Shown: positions 17,540 through 27,166 of the stretch, piece after piece
How positions within the stretch are numbered: the first letter of the stretch is position 1
Layout: each line of letters starts with the position of its first letter
Notes under the pieces: generated by a model
Seen by the model: only the letters and a program-made list of their open reading frames with translations
Databases searched by the model: none
Told to the model about the DNA's origin: nothing
Program-made: the position numbers and the translations under genes
Assembly (NCBI RefSeq): GCF_002377905.1
Contig: NZ_DFQS01000072.1
Span: 1-64,000 of the forward strand
Source: Psychrobacter sp. UBA3483
GTDB lineage: Bacteria; Pseudomonadota; Gammaproteobacteria; Pseudomonadales; Moraxellaceae
DNA: 64,000 bases
Direction of reading: 5' to 3'

Positions 17540-18448
17540 ATGAAAGCAGCTACCATTGGGCAAATAAAACAAAAAATTCAGCAATTGACGAATGCAGCTG
17601 CAAGCAGTCATTTGCCCTCGTTTTGGCTCACTGATTGGTTGTTGTTTGTCATTGAGCAGCCAAGCTCTTTTTTAATCACGGATGAAAACTATCAACTGAC
17701 CGATAGCGAGCTTACGCAATTTTATGCGGGTGTGACTAAGATGCAGCAGGGCACGCCCTTGGCGTATTTAACGGGACAGCAAGAATTTTGGTCGCTGAAT
17801 TTTACAGTCAATGAGCATACATTGATACCGAGACCCGATACTGAGGTACTGATTGAACAAGTTTTAGCTTGGATAAACTCTCAACCAAACCGCAACGATG
17901 ACGATAATAAACCAAAGCGCCTCTTAGATTTAGGCACTGGCTCAGGCTGTATAGCGATTAGCCTCGCGCATGAGTTAAATAAGCGTCAGCCAAACAATAA
18001 GGCTGAAAGATGGCAAGTGGTTGCCGTTGATTTATCGCTAGAGGCGTTAAAAGTGGCTAGGCATAATGCAGTGGTAAATGAGGTTGCTGCTGATATTAAG
18101 TTTATCCAAAGCAGTTGGTATGAGGTGCTGTCTGCTCAGAATGAGCCATTATTTGATGTGATTGTATCTAATCCGCCTTATATTGATGAAGAAGATGAGC
18201 ATTTAGCAAGACTGGTCGCCGAGCCGATTAGCGCCTTAAGCGCCCCCAATCATGGACTTGCCGATATAGCGCTTATTGTTAAGCAGGCACCGCAACACTT
18301 ACGTAAAGGTGGGCTTTTAGCAATTGAGCATGGTTTTGATCAAGGTTTAGCGGTTCGTCAGCTATTTTTGGACAATCGCTTTGAGTCTGTTCATACTGTG
18401 CAGGACTTTGGCGGTAATGACAGGGTGACTTTAGGTCGGCTGTTATAA
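17540..18448 (+). CDS. prmC: Peptide chain release factor N5-glutamine methyltransferase PrmC (HemK)
   Basis: A 302-residue SAM-dependent methyltransferase that methylates the Gln of the GGQ motif in release factors RF1 and RF2. The SAM-binding LGTGSG is at 131-136 and the catalytic NPPY at 211-214, with the family motif LIPRPDTEVLIE at 95-106. The N-terminal helical RF-binding domain is present, and the length is slightly above the E. coli protein (277), partly from an Asn/Asp-rich loop at 117-125. The next gene, moeB-like, follows on the same strand, an arrangement common in gammaproteobacteria. Confidence 0.95.
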   Translation: MKAATIGQIKQKIQQLTNAAASSHLPSFWLTDWLLFVIEQPSSFLITDENYQLTDSELTQFYAGVTKMQQGTPLAYLTGQQEFWSLNFTVNEHTLIPRPDTEVLIEQVLAWINSQPNRNDDDNKPKRLLDLGTGSGCIAISLAHELNKRQPNNKAERWQVVAVDLSLEALKVARHNAVVNEVAADIKFIQSSWYEVLSAQNEPLFDVIVSNPPYIDEEDEHLARLVAEPISALSAPNHGLADIALIVKQAPQHLRKGGLLAIEHGFDQGLAVRQLFLDNRFESVHTVQDFGGNDRVTLGRLL

Positions 18449-18550
18449 TTGGTTTTTAAGAGTAAGTTTTTAAAGGTGAGTCTTTAAGAATAGGTTTTCA
18501 ATAATAGATATTTTGCTTATAACTTGTGGTAAAAAATAGTGGTAGAAAGT

Positions 18551-19345
18551 ATGACGCACTCTAAAGAAACAGGGCAGCTAACAGATGCAGAACTGCTGCG
18601 TTATGCGCGGCAGATTTTGCTTGATGGCTGGGATATCGATGCGCAGCTACGTTTGAAAGCCTCGCGAGTCGTGATGATTGGGGCGGGCGGTCTCGGTTGT
18701 CCTGCTTCTGAGATGTTAGTGCGGGCAGGGCTTGGGCAAGTGCAGCTGATTGATGATGATGTGATTGAAGCCAGTAATCTACAACGCCAAACGCTATTTT
18801 TACCTGAAGATATCGGCAAACCTAAGGCGCTCACGGCAGCTCATATGCTGACCAAAATTAACCCTTTGGTTAGGGCGCGTGGGACAGTGGCCAGATTGAG
18901 TGAAGACAATGCTTATGAGCTGCTTGAGATGGCATCTGGTAAGCCTGACTTACTTTTAGACTGCACGGATAATTTTGCCACTCGCGATATCATCAACCGC
19001 ATTAGTGTGCGTTACCAGATTCCGTTATTATCCGCCTCAGCGATAGCCATGCAAGGACAATTGGCACTATATGAGCCACACTTAAATACCGGCTGCTATC
19101 ATTGCGTCTTTGGTTCGGTAACAGAGGATGCGGCAGCGGATGAACGTACTTGTGCCAATTCAGGGGTACTCGCCACCACGCCCCCTATTATGGGTAACTT
19201 GCAAGCCAATGCAGCGCTACAATATCTAGGATTAACCAAAAATCCACTGACAAATAAGCTGTTAATATGGGATGGTAGCCAGATGCAGCAACGGCTGATG
19301 GGCTATCGTAAAGATGCGCACTGTCCGATTTGTACTAAAGATTAG
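18551..19345 (+). CDS. moeB: MoeB/ThiF-family adenylyltransferase
   Basis: A 264-residue E1-like enzyme that adenylates the C-terminal glycine of a ubiquitin-like sulfur carrier (MoaD for MoeB, ThiS for ThiF). The nucleotide loop GAGGLGCP is at 44-51. DDDVIEASNLQRQTLF, the acceptor region DCTDNFATRD and two zinc CxxC pairs (CYHC and CPIC) are present; no rhodanese domain follows. Position directly after prmC favours MoeB, but the sequence alone does not separate MoeB from ThiF. The frame opens four codons earlier; I prefer MTHSK. Confidence 0.82.
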   Translation: MTHSKETGQLTDAELLRYARQILLDGWDIDAQLRLKASRVVMIGAGGLGCPASEMLVRAGLGQVQLIDDDVIEASNLQRQTLFLPEDIGKPKALTAAHMLTKINPLVRARGTVARLSEDNAYELLEMASGKPDLLLDCTDNFATRDIINRISVRYQIPLLSASAIAMQGQLALYEPHLNTGCYHCVFGSVTEDAAADERTCANSGVLATTPPIMGNLQANAALQYLGLTKNPLTNKLLIWDGSQMQQRLMGYRKDAHCPICTKD

Positions 19346-19412
19346 CGAATACTTAACCCTTTTCAGTCTCTGCATCCTCATAATCTCCTTTTTATTACCA
19401 TAGTTGTTTTTT

Positions 19413-20768
19413 ATGAAAATTCATCGTCCGCATTTATTAAAGCATACCTTTAATGTCGTTAATCGTGTTCGCCAAACCGCAAGCGTTGCTGGTTTGTCAG
19501 CGCTTAGAGTCGCAAGAGGTGAAAAACCTGATGCGATGCTGCTAAAGGAAACCTTTGAACAATTAGGTACGACTTATATCAAAATCGGGCAGTTTATCGC
19601 CAGTACGCCATCATTATTCCCGCGCGAATATGTAGAAGCGTTTCAAAGCTGTTTGGATCAAACGACGCCACTATCTTATGCTTATATTGAACAGGTATTA
19701 AAAGAAGAGCTGGTCGCCACTGGCCTGACGCTTGAGGAGATGTTTGCTTATATCGACGAAAAACCACTCGCTTCAGCGTCTATTGCCCAAGTTCATGCCG
19801 CGCGATTGCATAATGGCGATGAAGTGGTATTAAAGGTACAAAAACCAGGCGTTGAAACCATTATGCAAACGGATTTGGGCGTCTTGCATGGCGTGACCAA
19901 ATTGGTTGAGCTAATAATGCCTTCGATGCGCTTTGCCAGTATTGCGCCAATTATAGATGAGATTCGTTTGCGGATGCTGGCCGAAACCGATTTTATTGCT
20001 GAGGCGCAAAATATCCGTGATTTTCAGCAGTTTTTAGCGATATCAGGAAATACACGCGTCGTTGCACCGACCGTCTATGAGGAGCTGACTACCAAGCGCG
20101 TGCTGACTATGAGCCGCTTATACGGCGTCTCTATGGTAGATGAAGCATCCATGCGTCAGTATTGTAATGATCCGGCGCAAGTGATGGCAGATACCCTTAA
20201 TACTTGGTTTGCCAGTTTGATGCTGTGTAATAGTTTCCATGCGGATTTGCATGCCGGTAATTTAATGCTATTAACCGATGGTCGTATTGGCTTCTTGGAC
20301 TTTGGTATCGTTGGTAAATTGAAAGCTGAGAGTTGGCGCGCTTGTATGGGTATGATGCAGGCAATGCAAGACAGTGATTATCAAGCAATGGCGCGCCATA
20401 TGGTTGATATGGAAATGACCCACGGCGGCAACCAAGTTGACGTCGCTGCACTAGGCAATGACTTGCAGCGTATGATGAAAACCATTATGGCAGAAGACAA
20501 AGCCTTTACCAGTGGCGTGCCTTTTAATAGTAAAGAGCAAGCTGATGAATTAAATAAAATGATGTTAGAGATTGTCGAGGTCGGTAAACGTCATGGCATT
20601 CATTTCCCACGTGATTTTGCTTTATTGACCAAGCAGATGCTCTATTTTGATCGCTTTATGCGCACGCTTGCTCCCGATATGGATATGTTTAGCGATCAAC
20701 GGGTGCAAATGCTAGGACAAACAGAAGTAGCTCAGCAGGCGAGTCGTTCAATCCGAAATATCTCTTAA
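19413..20768 (+). CDS. ABC1/AarF/UbiB-family atypical kinase-like protein
   Basis: A 451-residue protein of the UbiB/ABC1/COQ8 atypical kinase family. All family marks are present: the KxGQ motif as KIGQ (57-60) followed by STPSLFPREY, the Ala-rich loop SASIAQVH (121-128), the nucleotide-site Lys in VVLKVQKPG, the catalytic HADLHAGN (276-283) and DFG (296-298). UbiB needs C-terminal membrane helices, and none is obvious here, so this looks like a shorter ABC1 paralogue with an uncertain role, perhaps in quinone or lipid metabolism. Unlike most neighbours, no ribosome site is evident before the ATG. Confidence 0.88.
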   Translation: MKIHRPHLLKHTFNVVNRVRQTASVAGLSALRVARGEKPDAMLLKETFEQLGTTYIKIGQFIASTPSLFPREYVEAFQSCLDQTTPLSYAYIEQVLKEELVATGLTLEEMFAYIDEKPLASASIAQVHAARLHNGDEVVLKVQKPGVETIMQTDLGVLHGVTKLVELIMPSMRFASIAPIIDEIRLRMLAETDFIAEAQNIRDFQQFLAISGNTRVVAPTVYEELTTKRVLTMSRLYGVSMVDEASMRQYCNDPAQVMADTLNTWFASLMLCNSFHADLHAGNLMLLTDGRIGFLDFGIVGKLKAESWRACMGMMQAMQDSDYQAMARHMVDMEMTHGGNQVDVAALGNDLQRMMKTIMAEDKAFTSGVPFNSKEQADELNKMMLEIVEVGKRHGIHFPRDFALLTKQMLYFDRFMRTLAPDMDMFSDQRVQMLGQTEVAQQASRSIRNIS

Positions 20769-20884
20769 TAATAAGCATTATTTTTATAACTCTTTTATTC
20801 TATTTTTAATTGGTTATGTATCACTGCTTTTGACTGCTTTTAACACAAAGGATTGTGTGCTTCTTGCCACAAAATGGCTCTGTC

Positions 20885-22234
20885 ATGATGACTGCTTTTA
20901 AAAGCCGTGCTGCTACTATTATTACCAATCAAACAGCAATTGCTTGCATAGGGTTGTATTGTTTGGCGGTGGTTATGGGGTTTGGGCGGTTTTTATTTAC
21001 CGCAACCTTACCTGATATCATGACGCAATTATCGTTAACGACGGTCATTGCAGGTTGGCTGGCCTCGGTCAATTATAGTGGTTATTTTATTGGCGCACTC
21101 ATTGCGATGTTTGTGCCTCAGCGTTTGACATGGCAAATGCTCATAACATGGACAGCAGTCAGCATCGTTACCACCATGCTATTGGTGGTGCCAAACCTGT
21201 CATTGAATAGCTGGTATGTCATTCGGCTGTTATCAGGTATCGCCAGTGGGGTGGCGATGATTTTAAGCTCATCGCTAGTGATTCAAAGCTTTAATCATGA
21301 GCGCCGCTCGGTACTTTCAGCCTTACATTATGCTGGTATTGGCGTTGGTATCAGCGCCTCTGCCGTCTTGACATGGTGGTTATTAACACTCGGCTATCAT
21401 TTCGATATCATTTGGCTGGTAGCAGGGCTTATCAGTCTACCGTTATTATGGCTGCTTTATGCTATTAGACCGCAAAATCTGATTTCACCTGACTTACCAA
21501 CATCTAAATTATCGTCCTCTAACTTACAATGTCCTAAGCGACAATCCTCTAAGCTATCATCTCTTAAATCACAGCCTGTTAAATTAAACCGCAGCAATCA
21601 GCGCTTATCTATACAGCAAGCTTATCGTAATTTTAAACGTTCGTTATATGAAGCGGCCGCTGGTCATAGCAAGGCGATTGTATTACTGTCGGCAAGTTAT
21701 GTGCTGGCGGGGTTTGGTTATATTACTTCAGCGACTTTTTTGCCCGTAATGGCCACGCAGCGCCTGACGACGCAAAGCTATGCAGGATTACTGGTCTGGC
21801 TCGTGGTTGGTATCTTTGCCATGCTATCGAACCCTATTTGGGGCGCACTTGCCAAGCGTATTGGCGAGAGTAAAACCTTGATGGGGTTAACGTTATTGCA
21901 GGCATTTGGCATGTGTTTACCGATATGGTTTGATGGCGCTATTGGCTTGTACGGTAATGCGGTGATTTTAGGTTTGACCTTTGTCGGTATGGTTTCAATG
22001 ACACTTAATTTGATTAAAAATATCAATCCCGCTTACTCAAATTTATTAATTGGGCTGGCAACTTTGGCGTATGCAGTAGGGCAGTTTATGGGACCGTTGG
22101 TCACGGTGGCGCTTGCCGGGCAACAGGACAATTTTAACGCCGGTTTATTGGTCGCGGCTAGCGGTTTATTAATAGGATTGGTTTTAGTTTTCTTTTTTCA
22201 GCGTCAAAACCAGCGGCAGTCCTCGTTTAATTGA
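20885..22234 (+). CDS. YbfB/YjiJ-family MFS transporter
   Basis: An inner-membrane protein of about 449 residues with 12 hydrophobic segments, like YbfB/YjiJ transporters. Family marks are VVMGFGRFLFTATLPDI in helix 1, AGWLASVNYSGYFIGAL and SGIASGVAMILSSSLVI. The substrate is unknown. The central cytoplasmic loop (about bases 21485-21620) has an unusual Ser/Lys/Leu-rich segment built from a degenerate repeat. The start is unclear: two adjacent ATGs have no ribosome site, while AAAGGA upstream would serve a TTG at 20864. Confidence 0.85.
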   Translation: MMTAFKSRAATIITNQTAIACIGLYCLAVVMGFGRFLFTATLPDIMTQLSLTTVIAGWLASVNYSGYFIGALIAMFVPQRLTWQMLITWTAVSIVTTMLLVVPNLSLNSWYVIRLLSGIASGVAMILSSSLVIQSFNHERRSVLSALHYAGIGVGISASAVLTWWLLTLGYHFDIIWLVAGLISLPLLWLLYAIRPQNLISPDLPTSKLSSSNLQCPKRQSSKLSSLKSQPVKLNRSNQRLSIQQAYRNFKRSLYEAAAGHSKAIVLLSASYVLAGFGYITSATFLPVMATQRLTTQSYAGLLVWLVVGIFAMLSNPIWGALAKRIGESKTLMGLTLLQAFGMCLPIWFDGAIGLYGNAVILGLTFVGMVSMTLNLIKNINPAYSNLLIGLATLAYAVGQFMGPLVTVALAGQQDNFNAGLLVAASGLLIGLVLVFFFQRQNQRQSSFN

Positions 22235-22283
22235 TAACTAGAGTTAATGAAGGGAAACAGCCACAGCCACATTAACCATCAAA

Positions 22284-22772
22284 CTAAACCACGCTACGGT
22301 TAAATACTTCTCGTAGCTCAAAGCTGGTATGCACTTGGGCGACGCCTTCGATGCGATTGAGCCTATGCAATAAAAATTCTTCATAATGTGCCATATCGCG
22401 CACCCGCACTTTAATTAAGTAATCTTCGGTTCGACCGGTGACGATACTACAGCTCACCACCTCATCGAAACTTTGGATTTTCTCTTCAAAAAGCTCAAAG
22501 CGATCTGCAGTATGACGATCCATACTAATCGCGATAAATACCGCCAGAGGGTAACCGAGTTTTTGCGCATTGGTTTGGGTATGGTAGCCAGTGATGATGC
22601 CTGAATCTTCTAAGCGTTTGATACGGCGGGCGCAAGGGGTCGCCGATAAGTGGACCCGTTCGGCAAGCTCGGTAATACTCATACGTGCTTGGGTTTGTAA
22701 TAAGCGTAATATCTGTTTGTCGGTATCGTCAATATCTATGGGTAAAGAGTTTTCCGTATGATTATTTAACAT
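22284..22772 (-). CDS. Lrp/AsnC-family transcriptional regulator
   Basis: A 162-residue feast/famine regulator. An N-terminal helix-turn-helix (ILRLLQTQARMSITELAERVHLSATPCARRIKRLE) is followed by the RAM ligand-binding beta-alpha domain (VVSCSIVTGRTEDYLIKVRV). Family members bind amino acids and assemble as octamers. It is transcribed away from leuA across about 220 bases, so it may regulate leucine synthesis and itself. It could equally be a local regulator of another amino acid; it is shorter on resemblance to global Lrp. The MFS transporter gene converges on it. Confidence 0.9.
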   Translation of the reverse strand: MLNNHTENSLPIDIDDTDKQILRLLQTQARMSITELAERVHLSATPCARRIKRLEDSGIITGYHTQTNAQKLGYPLAVFIAISMDRHTADRFELFEEKIQSFDEVVSCSIVTGRTEDYLIKVRVRDMAHYEEFLLHRLNRIEGVAQVHTSFELREVFNRSVV

Positions 22773-22889
22773 CGAATATCATCTATTTAGTGAAATGACC
22801 TAATTATAGCTTTAATAATGACTTTTATCACTAAATCAACATGGATTTCGGTAAAATAAAGCTGATTTCTAGCATAGAAACTTTGTTAT

Positions 22890-22895
22890 TATAAT
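22890..22895 (+). promoter_or_regulatory. Putative -10 box of leuA
   Basis: A perfect TATAAT about 105 bases before leuA in the region shared with the divergent Lrp/AsnC regulator. No good -35 match is seen at 16-18 bases, which would fit an activator-dependent promoter. Confidence 0.35.
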
Positions 22896-22918
22896 GGCAT
22901 AAACTTTTATTATCTCGT

Positions 22919-23008
22919 ATGATAAAGAGTGCTTGGTCGTTAGTTGCCCAGTTAAAACCTATACTTCAACTCAGCTCTTTATGCTATCTAAGGATTGATT
23001 ATGCCTAA
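22919..23008 (+). other. Leucine-rich 29-codon leader ORF overlapping the leuA start
   Basis: ATG at 22919 opens 29 codons with six leucines plus Ile and Val residues, and its TAA overlaps the leuA start by eight bases. No ribosome site precedes the ATG, and no attenuator hairpin with a T tract follows, so classical attenuation is not supported. Coupled translation is possible, or chance. Confidence 0.3.
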
Positions 23009-24785
23009 TCAAGCAACACGCTCTGTAGACAACACCTCTGCAAAAATCACCCCAAAAAATGCCGCTTTTGATTTCCGTAAATATCGTCCATTTGCGTTTG
23101 CACCTGTGCTGACAGATCGCACTTGGCCGAGCAAAACGATTGAGAAATCACCAATTTGGGCAAGCGTGGACCTGCGTGATGGTAATCAGGCGCTGATTGA
23201 TCCGATGACCATTGAACAAAAAATGCGCTTTTTTAAAACCTTGGTCGATGTTGGTTTTAAAGAGATTGAAATTGGTTTCCCGTCGGCGGCGCAAGTAGAG
23301 TTTGATTTTGCCCGCAAATTGATTGAAGAAAATCATGTCCCTCACGATGTGACCTTGCAAGTATTGGTGCAGGCGCGTGAGCATTTGATTGCCCGTACTT
23401 TTGAGTCATTAAAAGGCGCGAAGCGTGCCATCGTGCACGTCTATAACTCAACCAGCCGCGTACAACGCGAAAAAGTATACGCTAAAGATAAAGCAGAAAT
23501 TAAAGAGATTGCCATTGCTGGCGCTAATTTATTGGTTGAATACGCAGCCAAATATCCTGAAACAGAATGGGTATTCCAGTATTCGCCTGAAAGCTTTAGC
23601 CAAACAGAAACTGAATATGCGGTCGAAGTCTGTGACGCGGTTTGTGAGGTTTGGCAGCCTGAAAACGGCCAAGAAGTGATTTTAAACTTGCCAGCGACGG
23701 TTGAAGCATCAACGCCAAACGTATTTGCCGACCAAGTAGAGTATTTTTGCCGTCATATTGCTAAGCGTGAGCATGTCACGGTAAGCTTACATACGCATAA
23801 CGACCGTGGCTGTGCGGTGGCTGCTGCCGAGCTTGGCGTGCTTGCTGGTGCCGATCGTATCGAGGGTACCTTGCTTGGCAATGGCGAGCGTACCGGTAAT
23901 ATGGATATCATGGTGATGGCGATGAACTTGTTTAGTCAAGGTATCGACCCAGAGCTTGATTTTAGTAATATGAGTGAGATTGTACAAGTGGTGAGCGAGT
24001 GTAATAACTTGCCCTTACATCCGCGTCATCCATACGTTGGCGAGTTGGTCTTTACCGCCTTTAGTGGCTCGCATCAAGATGCCATCAAAAAGTCTCTTGA
24101 TTACAATGAAAAACATCAAGATGAAACCAATAACGTTTGGGATGTTGCCTATTTGCCGATTGATCCGGCGCACATTGGTCGCAGCTATCAAGACGTGGTT
24201 CGTATCAATAGCCAGTCTGGTAAAGGCGGCGTTGCTTATATCTTACAGCGCAATTATGGCTTTAATTTGCCGCGCTGGATGCAGATTGACTTTAGCGGCG
24301 TGGTCCAAAAACAGGCGGAAAGTGCTGCTCGTGAATTGCAGAATGATGAAATCTTACAAACCTTTGAAAATACTTATCTGCAGCAAGGCAGTTTTGAGCT
24401 TTTAGATTATAGTGTCAATAATAAAGGTGGCGAAGTGTACTTTAACGGTCAAGTACAGATGAATGGCGACACCATCACTATTGATGGTACGGGTAACGGT
24501 CCCTTGTCATCGTTTATTGACGGACTTGCCCAGCATACGGGTAAATCTATCCATGTCATCAACTACGCTGAGCATGCGATTAATCCGCAGCACAATAGCG
24601 GTAATGGCATCGATGATGATACCAATAATGACAACAAAACCAACGCCAATGCCGCGGCTTACATTCAGTTAAATGTCGACGGTGATGTTTACTCAGGCAT
24701 TGGCACTTGTAGTAGCACCGTATCAGCAATGCTTAAAGGCGCATTATCCGCCTTTGCTCAAGCGGCTAGCCCAGTTGTTGCTTAA
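23001..24785 (+). CDS. leuA: 2-isopropylmalate synthase
   Basis: First committed step of leucine synthesis: acetyl-CoA plus 2-oxoisovalerate gives 2-isopropylmalate. The protein is 594 residues and of the longer, type-2 class. The TIM barrel begins at SVDLRDGNQALIDPM (metal-site Asp), and HTHNDRGCAVAAAELGVLAGADRIEGTLLGNGERTGN-type signature residues lie near 258-295. The C-terminal regulatory domain (VNNKGGEVYFNGQV, GNGPLSSFID) that binds leucine is present, with an Asn/Asp-rich insert near 530-545. AAGGATTG precedes the ATG. It ends in a strong terminator. Confidence 0.96.
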   Translation: MPNQATRSVDNTSAKITPKNAAFDFRKYRPFAFAPVLTDRTWPSKTIEKSPIWASVDLRDGNQALIDPMTIEQKMRFFKTLVDVGFKEIEIGFPSAAQVEFDFARKLIEENHVPHDVTLQVLVQAREHLIARTFESLKGAKRAIVHVYNSTSRVQREKVYAKDKAEIKEIAIAGANLLVEYAAKYPETEWVFQYSPESFSQTETEYAVEVCDAVCEVWQPENGQEVILNLPATVEASTPNVFADQVEYFCRHIAKREHVTVSLHTHNDRGCAVAAAELGVLAGADRIEGTLLGNGERTGNMDIMVMAMNLFSQGIDPELDFSNMSEIVQVVSECNNLPLHPRHPYVGELVFTAFSGSHQDAIKKSLDYNEKHQDETNNVWDVAYLPIDPAHIGRSYQDVVRINSQSGKGGVAYILQRNYGFNLPRWMQIDFSGVVQKQAESAARELQNDEILQTFENTYLQQGSFELLDYSVNNKGGEVYFNGQVQMNGDTITIDGTGNGPLSSFIDGLAQHTGKSIHVINYAEHAINPQHNSGNGIDDDTNNDNKTNANAAAYIQLNVDGDVYSGIGTCSSTVSAMLKGALSAFAQAASPVVA

Positions 24786-24833
24786 TATCGCCTTTAGCTG
24801 ATGCTAAAATAGTTCGGTTTAAGATGCTAGTCT

Positions 24834-24875
24834 ATAGCGCCATGGCTTTTGCAAATTAGCCATGGCGCTATTTTT
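24834..24875 (+). terminator. Rho-independent terminator of leuA
   Basis: Perfect 14-bp stem ATAGCGCCATGGCT / AGCCATGGCGCTAT with a 10-base loop and five T. Confidence 0.9.
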
Positions 24876-25073
24876 GTGTATATACACTTAATATTTGGTA
24901 GGTGATTTTTAAAAATAATATTGGACATGAAGGTATTGATGAAGGTTTAGGTTGAGGTCATGGTTGGTCAAAGTCGTACGACTGATAGCATAATGTTACT
25001 TGTGTTTTTAGTGTCTAAGACTTACGCTAATGTACGTATCATTTAATTATTATAATATTAAAAAAGGTTAATT

Positions 25074-25691
25074 ATGGAACCTATATCCTTTGTTTCATTT
25101 TCATTGGCATCTATTTTAGCGTCACTGCCAGCAAATGGTGAAGCGGTTAGCAAACCTACCGTTACCACTCATATCAGTCCCGCTATTGCTGGGCAATGGG
25201 AGATAGATTTAGACAGTGGTATCACCATGACCAAAGAAGCGCAAGCCAAGCAAGCAGCGCCAAAGTTGCCGGCAGGTAAAATTGATGAGCCAAAAGTAAG
25301 CGCTGACGCTGAAGGCGGCGTGTTGACCCAAAATGAAAAGCGTATCGTCAAGGTGCAGCCAAGTAGCAGTAAAAACCTGCTAACCGCAACCACTAAGTCT
25401 AATCAATGTCGGGAAATTTATAATTTTGCTGCCGATAATGAGATGTGGGCGGTCAGCGGTAAAGAATGGACTTACGGGCGCTACTTAGTCACCCATCGTG
25501 ATGAAGGCTTGCCGATTATTGCGCTGAAAACGGTTTATGACAATAATGAGGTCGATTGCTCGGGCAATCAGGTAGATCAAACTGGCGAGGCATTAATAGC
25601 ATTTTTAAATCATGATGGCAATAAAATGCAGTGGTGTGCCGACCCTGAAGGAACAGAATGCTTTATGAATTTCACCAGAATATTACCTTAG
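25074..25691 (+). CDS. Probable exported protein of unknown function
   Basis: 205 residues. The first 25 are hydrophobic with small residues (FVSFSLASILASLPANGEA) and could be a signal peptide, although there is no basic residue before them. The mature part starts with GQWEIDLDSG, then a Lys/Ala/Pro-rich linker, then a C-terminal domain with four cysteines (NQCREIY, EVDCSGN, MQWCADP, TECFMNF) likely forming disulfides, which supports export. AAGG lies before the ATG. I do not recognise the family. It stands alone between leuA and accC. Confidence 0.65.
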   Translation: MEPISFVSFSLASILASLPANGEAVSKPTVTTHISPAIAGQWEIDLDSGITMTKEAQAKQAAPKLPAGKIDEPKVSADAEGGVLTQNEKRIVKVQPSSSKNLLTATTKSNQCREIYNFAADNEMWAVSGKEWTYGRYLVTHRDEGLPIIALKTVYDNNEVDCSGNQVDQTGEALIAFLNHDGNKMQWCADPEGTECFMNFTRILP

Positions 25692-25751
25692 CATTGTATT
25701 GTTGTTTATACGATTTGAGCATCTCTTTGTAAAATCTGAATATATAAAAAG

Positions 25752-25780
25752 ACCGCTATCTTTTCAGGTAGCGGTTTTTT
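25752..25780. terminator. Bidirectional terminator between the exported protein gene and accC
   Basis: Stem ACCGCTA / TAGCGGT with a 10-base loop, with A tract to the left and T tract to the right, so it can end both converging transcripts. Confidence 0.8.
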
Positions 25781-25804
25781 GTTGGTTTTGTTCTTAAAAA
25801 AAGA

Positions 25805-27166
25805 CTAAGAGTTCGCCTTGTCTTTGTTATTCGTTAACAACTCTCTTTCTAGGTAGTGAATGTTTTGCGCTTCATTAACAAATTTATCATCCGCTAAAAT
25901 CACATCACGATGCAAGGATATATTGGTTTTGATACCTTCAATCACCAATTCATCAAGCGCATGCAGGGTTTTAGATATCGCTTGCTGACGCGTCTGACCA
26001 TGACAGATCAGCTTGCCAATCAATGAATCATAATAGCTTGGAATCTCGTAACCTGGGTAGAGGTGCGAGTCAAAACGCACGCCCGCGCCACTTGGGGCAA
26101 ACAACTGATTGACCGTACCTGGGCAAGGCATAAAGGTCGCTGGATCTTCGGCATTGATACGGCACTCTATGGCATGGCCTTGAATTTCAATCTCGCTTTG
26201 ACGATACGATAAACCGTAACCAGCCGCGATTTTAAGCTGTTCAACGACCACATCGATACCGGTAATCATCTCAGTGACTGGATGCTCAACCTGCACCCGA
26301 GTATTCATTTCAATAAAAAAGTATTCATTATTTTCAAATAAAAACTCAAAGGTACCCGCCCCGCGATATTTGACCAGCTCGCATGCTTTGACGCAGGCAT
26401 CTAAAATAGGCTGACGTACATCGTCCGGGATATCAGGAGCAGGCGCTTCTTCTAAGACTTTTTGGTGACGACGTTGCAATGAGCAGTCGCGGTCATATAG
26501 ATGAATGGCATTGCCATTACCATCCCCCAGTACCTGTACTTCTACGTGGCGCGGATTTTGAAGGTAGCGCTCCATATAAACGGTATCATCACCAAACCAC
26601 AGCTCAGCCTCTTGCTTGGCAGCTTGTACTTGGCCGATAAGCTCATCAAAACGCTCAACAACGCGCATACCGCGGCCACCGCCACCAGAAGCAGCTTTAA
26701 TCAAGAGGGGAAAGCCAATATTACGCGCTTGCTCTTCAGCGTTATGCAAAGTGACGGCACCAACTGAACCGGGGACTGTTGGTACGCCCGCTTTTTTCAT
26801 GGCATTAATGGCTGATACTTTATTACCCATTAAGCGGATGTGGTCAGCATTGGGACCGACAAAGGTTAAACCAGCTTCTTCGACGCGTTCAGCAAACTCA
26901 GCATTTTCTGCCAAAAAACCATAACCGGGATGAATGGCATCAGCGCCGGTGATTTCAGCTGCGGTCAAAATGGTGCTAATATCGAGATAGCTTTGGTTGG
27001 CGTTAGGTTTGCCAATACAGATTGCTTCATCAACAAAGCGCAAATGCATTAAATTGGCATCCGCCGTTGAATAAACACCAACGGTCTCTATACCAAGCGC
27101 TTTGCAAGCTCGAACGATACGTAGGGCAATCTCACCTCTATTGGCGATGAGGAGTTTTTTTATCAT
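25805..27166 (-). CDS. accC: Acetyl-CoA carboxylase, biotin carboxylase subunit
   Basis: AccC carboxylates the biotin on AccB with ATP and bicarbonate, the first half-reaction of fatty acid synthesis. The ATP-grasp fold shows GYGFLAENAEFAE, the Gly-rich loop ASGGGGRGMRVV, RDCSLQRRHQKVLEEAP, and EMNTRVQVEHPVTEMITGIDVV. The 453 residues match the family. AAGGATG stands before the ATG. accB lies 158 bases upstream on the same strand, the usual accBC operon order, although this gap is longer than in many bacteria. Confidence 0.97.
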   Translation of the reverse strand: MIKKLLIANRGEIALRIVRACKALGIETVGVYSTADANLMHLRFVDEAICIGKPNANQSYLDISTILTAAEITGADAIHPGYGFLAENAEFAERVEEAGLTFVGPNADHIRLMGNKVSAINAMKKAGVPTVPGSVGAVTLHNAEEQARNIGFPLLIKAASGGGGRGMRVVERFDELIGQVQAAKQEAELWFGDDTVYMERYLQNPRHVEVQVLGDGNGNAIHLYDRDCSLQRRHQKVLEEAPAPDIPDDVRQPILDACVKACELVKYRGAGTFEFLFENNEYFFIEMNTRVQVEHPVTEMITGIDVVVEQLKIAAGYGLSYRQSEIEIQGHAIECRINAEDPATFMPCPGTVNQLFAPSGAGVRFDSHLYPGYEIPSYYDSLIGKLICHGQTRQQAISKTLHALDELVIEGIKTNISLHRDVILADDKFVNEAQNIHYLERELLTNNKDKANS

